NCBI GenBank assembly: GCA_035508495.1
Contig: DATJMX010000074.1
Span: 1 to 35,798 of the forward strand
Reading direction: 5' to 3'
Origin: Candidatus Binataceae bacterium
GTDB taxonomy: Bacteria; Desulfobacterota; Binatia; Binatales; Binataceae
Length of the DNA: 35,798 bases
Shown here: piece by piece, positions 33,733-35,798 of the stretch
How positions within the stretch are numbered: position 1 is the stretch's first letter
Layout of the letters: the number at the start of each line of letters is the position of its first letter
The notes under the pieces: model-generated
Told to the model about the DNA's origin: nothing
What the model saw: the letters and a program-made list of their open reading frames with translations, nothing else
Databases searched by the model: none
Position numbers and translations under genes: made by a program

Positions 33733-33770
33733 ATTCCCTTCGCGGCTCGCGATGTGTCATTGATCCGGCG

Positions 33771-34439
33771 ATGGGTTTGCGCGAGGAGAAGAAAGCCGAA
33801 CAGCGCCGCGCGATTCTGTACACGGCGGCCGCGCTCTTTCGCAAACGGGGTTACGATGAGACCCGCATCCGCGATATCGCAGAGCGATTGCGCATCAGCG
33901 AGGTCACGTTCTTTAATTACTTTCCCAGCAAGGACGCGCTGATCATGGCGTTTGCGGTCGAAATGCTTGAGTTCTCAATCGCCTCGGTGAAACGCGAGCT
34001 TAAGCGCGATGACTGCAGCGTACCCGACCGCATTCGCAGTCTGATGCGTCAATGGGCGATCTCGTGGGATTCGGACCCTGAGTATCACGTGCTCGTCGCT
34101 ACGCAATCAGGGTTGATGACCGATGCGACTGGCGTTATTCGCGAGAAGGGGCTTCAACTCTACGCGCAATACGAGCGACTCTTCGCTTTGGGCCAGCAGC
34201 GTGGTGAGATTCGCGCCGATCGCAAGACGCTCGACCTTGCAGAAATGATGGAAGGAATATTCACATTGATCGCCCGCAACTGGGCCAGCGGATGGTGGGG
34301 AAAGAAGACCCAGTCTTTGGAACAACGATTTATGAACGCGATGGACGTCTTTCTCGAAGGATGCGCCGCGTCTGGCGCGGCCCAATCGCGAGCTTCAAGT
34401 CCCCATCGCAAAGCGCGACTTCGCGTGAGCAACAAGTAG
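33771..34439 (+). CDS. TetR/AcrR family transcriptional regulator
   Basis: A 222-residue regulator. The N-terminal DNA-binding domain is typical: QRRAILYTAAALFRKRGYDETRIRDIAERLRISEVTFFNYFPSKDAL (in part: DIAERLRISEVTFFNYFPSK, about 35-54 with the recognition helix at 43-50). The C-terminal ligand domain is diverse. It is divergent from the GT-C-like gene across an AT-rich spacer and is followed after 20 bases by an NTF2-like gene with which it is probably co-transcribed. Its ligand is unknown. It is the only classical TetR in the window and could be the factor for one of the palindromes. Confidence 0.9.
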   Translation: MGLREEKKAEQRRAILYTAAALFRKRGYDETRIRDIAERLRISEVTFFNYFPSKDALIMAFAVEMLEFSIASVKRELKRDDCSVPDRIRSLMRQWAISWDSDPEYHVLVATQSGLMTDATGVIREKGLQLYAQYERLFALGQQRGEIRADRKTLDLAEMMEGIFTLIARNWASGWWGKKTQSLEQRFMNAMDVFLEGCAASGAAQSRASSPHRKARLRVSNK

Positions 34440-34459
34440 GAGCGAAGAGGAGATAAACG

Positions 34460-34951
34460 ATGGCGCGGAAGACGATCGGCGATGCGTTTGGCGGCAAGGT
34501 CACGACCCTGGAAGAACAGCGCGCAATCTGGCTCGATGCCTTGCACCAAGATGCGATCTGGGAGGGGCCGACGTTCGAGATCCCGGTCGCGATGATCGGG
34601 TTCGAGGCGGTGAGCCGTTTCATGGAATATCTGCTCAGCGTGGTTCCGCGCTTTAGCACAAAACCGGTCGGCGTGTATCCCACGGCCGATCCAGACTCGA
34701 TGATTGTCGAGTCGTCCGGTGGCGGTGATACCGTTGACGGCGGCCGCTATACCCAGCGCTATTTCACACTGATCACAACCAAAAACGGTCAGGCGTTCCG
34801 CATGCGCGAATATGTGAATCCGTTCCAGACCTACAAGGCCTTCGGCAAGGAACGATGGGAACGCGTCACTGGCGAGATCGCGGCCAAGCACAATCGCCCC
34901 TGGCCCGCATCGCAACCCCCCGATCCGATCACGTTACCGCCGCTTAGATAG
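34460..34951 (+). CDS. NTF2/SnoaL-like protein (PhzA/B-like)
   Basis: A 163-residue protein. The pattern W-x-D-A-L-x-x-D-A-x-W-E-x-P (WLDALHQDAIWEGPTFEIP, about 24-42) then GFEAVSRFMEYLL and a beta-rich half ending REYVNPFQTYKAFG matches the SnoaL/PhzA-B fold of the NTF2 superfamily. Members are isomerases, cyclases or non-enzymatic binding proteins; the function is not predictable here. GAGGAGA lies eight bases before the ATG. It follows the TetR gene by 20 bases. Confidence 0.8.
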   Translation: MARKTIGDAFGGKVTTLEEQRAIWLDALHQDAIWEGPTFEIPVAMIGFEAVSRFMEYLLSVVPRFSTKPVGVYPTADPDSMIVESSGGGDTVDGGRYTQRYFTLITTKNGQAFRMREYVNPFQTYKAFGKERWERVTGEIAAKHNRPWPASQPPDPITLPPLR

Positions 34952-35201
34952 CCGGTGTTAATCGGATCGGGATTCCTGATCGGAGACCGAACAATCTATA
35001 GTCAGTCAGCCGTTTGAGGTACCTGCCTCTAACCATTGCCAGTTGCGGAAGAAACTCTGCGGCGCTTCGTAAAATGCCGGGAGTTGCCAATGCCGCCATT
35101 CGTTGCTCGTGAACGTGGCGGCACTTCCATACGGCCAGCGTGTCAAACCGTTCGGATTCGCTGAGCTTTATGAGAAGGTTGCGCCTGTGCTGCCGGCGCA
35201 T
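34944..35201 (-). CDS. Unrecognised 85-residue ORF, possibly a fragment
   Basis: A minus-strand ORF whose 3' end overlaps the NTF2-like gene by eight bases. It reads LLIKLSESERFDTLAVWKCRHVHEQRM in the middle, which has some resemblance to small ABM-type monooxygenase domains, but key segments are missing and no ribosome-binding site is seen. Codon use looks less GC-rich than in neighbouring genes. It may be a remnant or a chance ORF. The stretch lies in the same decayed region as the VgrG piece. Confidence 0.3.
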   Translation of the reverse strand: MRRQHRRNLLIKLSESERFDTLAVWKCRHVHEQRMAALATPGILRSAAEFLPQLAMVRGRYLKRLTDYRLFGLRSGIPIRLTPAI

Positions 35202-35295
35202 AGATTACCATAGTATTTCGCCGTTGCGATTAACCCCTGCCAATGGAAGGCTGATGCGAACTGATTAACGGCAGCCTCGTTAATAATTCCGTAAC

Positions 35296-35598
35296 GTGCT
35301 GATCCAGGCCGCTAGTCTGACAGTCAAGCAACGCCGTGGTGGGCAGCGGCACTACACCTACTTTGGGATAGTGACGGCCTTCGAGCAGGAGCGCAAAGTG
35401 AAACGCTATACCTGCTGCAGGGTGACGATGGAGCCGCGATTAAGCCAGCTCGGCCGCTATCGTTATTCCGATTACTACATCAACAAGAGCGTGGCGGAGA
35501 TCATCGAGGCGGTGCTGATTAACTCCGGACTCAACCGAGACGTGGATTTCATGATGCGGCTGAACGGCAAGGAAATCTATCTCTTGAGAAAACTGTAG
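35296..35598 (+). pseudogene. vgrG: Truncated VgrG/TssI fragment (type VI secretion spike)
   Basis: 100 residues match the N-terminal gp27-like part of VgrG: a strand ending HYTYFGIVTAFEQ, then YTCCRVTMEPRLSQLGRYRYSDYYINKSVAEIIEAVLI (in part: YYINKSVAEIIEAVL) and RLNGKEIYLLRKL. An intact VgrG has over 600 residues: about 50-60 are missing at the start, and the gp27, gp5 and beta-helix parts after residue about 160 are missing at the end. An in-frame stop precedes the GTG, and no ribosome-binding site is seen. It is a decayed fragment, showing that a type VI system or related spike protein was once here or was inserted nearby. Confidence 0.75.
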
Positions 35599-35665
35599 AT
35601 CGTGAAGTCTAGTATGATGAGGGTCCTTCAGACTGAGGAACCTCCGTTACGGAAGCCCTCTTTCC

Positions 35666-35798
35666 GTGTCGCATGACGTGCTTTTAGGCGACTTCGAAAC
35701 TCATCAGGTCTTTGCTATTTGTGATAATTCTCCGGTAAGCGCGTTCGAGCTACGTCTTCACGAGGACTACTGTCAAGACTTCCTCCAGTTAGATTTGA
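35666..35798 (+). other. Open frame running off the right edge
   Basis: From a GTG at 35666 the frame stays open to the window end and reads SHDVLLGDFETHQVFAICDN and on. It has no ribosome-binding site and matches nothing I know. The base composition is lower in GC than the rest. It may be the start of a real gene or part of the decayed region. Confidence 0.22.

Noticed and set aside
33635..33770. A sigma70 promoter (TTGACT at 33671-33676, minus strand) for the GT-C-like gene
   Set aside because: The -35-like hexamer is good, but no convincing -10 at proper spacing is present, so I do not call it; only the AT-rich nature of the spacer is clear.
1..35798. CRISPR array, tRNA, rRNA, insertion sequence or integrase gene
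   Set aside because: No regularly spaced direct repeats, cloverleaf-like segments, transposase or integrase motifs were seen on either strand.

Overview
The window is about 36 kb of GC-rich, gene-dense bacterial chromosome. It is rich in secondary-metabolism and catabolic enzymes: two family III CoA-transferases, an acyl-CoA dehydrogenase, two luciferase-like flavin monooxygenases, a Baeyer-Villiger-type monooxygenase, a Rieske oxygenase, a ThDP-dependent lyase and several alpha/beta hydrolases. This mix, with DUF917 and atypical amidohydrolases, resembles uncultivated soil bacteria of the Binatota/deltaproteobacterial type or similar high-GC lineages. That placement is inference from gene content; there is no rRNA or tRNA in the window to anchor it.

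Layout. (1) 1-2956, plus strand: the end of an unknown gene, a D-aminoacylase-like amidohydrolase, a strong hairpin terminator and an atypical PRPP synthetase. (2) 2973-9545, mostly minus strand: a GNAT protein, a degenerate stretch holding fragments of a serine hydrolase and of a second DUF917 gene, an intact hydantoinase/DUF917 pair with overlapping ends, a small zinc-ribbon ORF and a YtcJ-like amidohydrolase. (3) 9573-14084: a cysteine hydrolase and an IclR regulator, divergent from a CoA-transferase across a palindromic site, then a flavin monooxygenase. (4) 14320-16025, minus strand: a GH19 endolysin-like protein and a membrane protein, each with a strong ribosome-binding site. (5) 16256-19563, plus strand: CoA-transferase, flavin monooxygenase and alpha/beta hydrolase in one apparent operon. 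(6) 19573-23734: an esterase divergent from an acyl-CoA dehydrogenase and a ThDP enzyme. (7) 23858-26628: Rieske oxygenase alpha and beta genes on the minus strand, separated by a plus-strand SMP-30/gluconolactonase gene. (8) 26762-30552: a membrane protein, a second flavin monooxygenase and two alpha/beta hydrolases, one lacking the serine nucleophile. (9) 30813-34951: a UbiA-type enzyme resembling decaprenyl-phosphate phosphoribosyltransferase with a multi-spanning GT-C-like protein, then a divergent TetR regulator with an NTF2-like protein. (10) 34944-35798: decayed DNA with an unrecognised ORF and a truncated VgrG piece.

How the genes may work together. The left third looks specialised for C-N bond hydrolysis (N-acyl, hydantoin and amide type substrates). 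The centre looks like CoA-dependent and oxygen-dependent degradation of acids, ketones or aromatics, controlled locally by IclR and unknown regulators. The UbiA/GT-C pair suggests polyprenyl-phosphate pentose donor synthesis for cell-envelope glycans, a pathway that consumes PRPP. No complete new defence or mobile system is visible. The strongest unusual signals are the gene-fragment graveyard at 4452-4770, the VgrG remnant at the right edge, several perfect or near-perfect operator-like palindromes, a terminator placed in the leader of the PRPP synthetase, and the GH19/membrane-protein pair.
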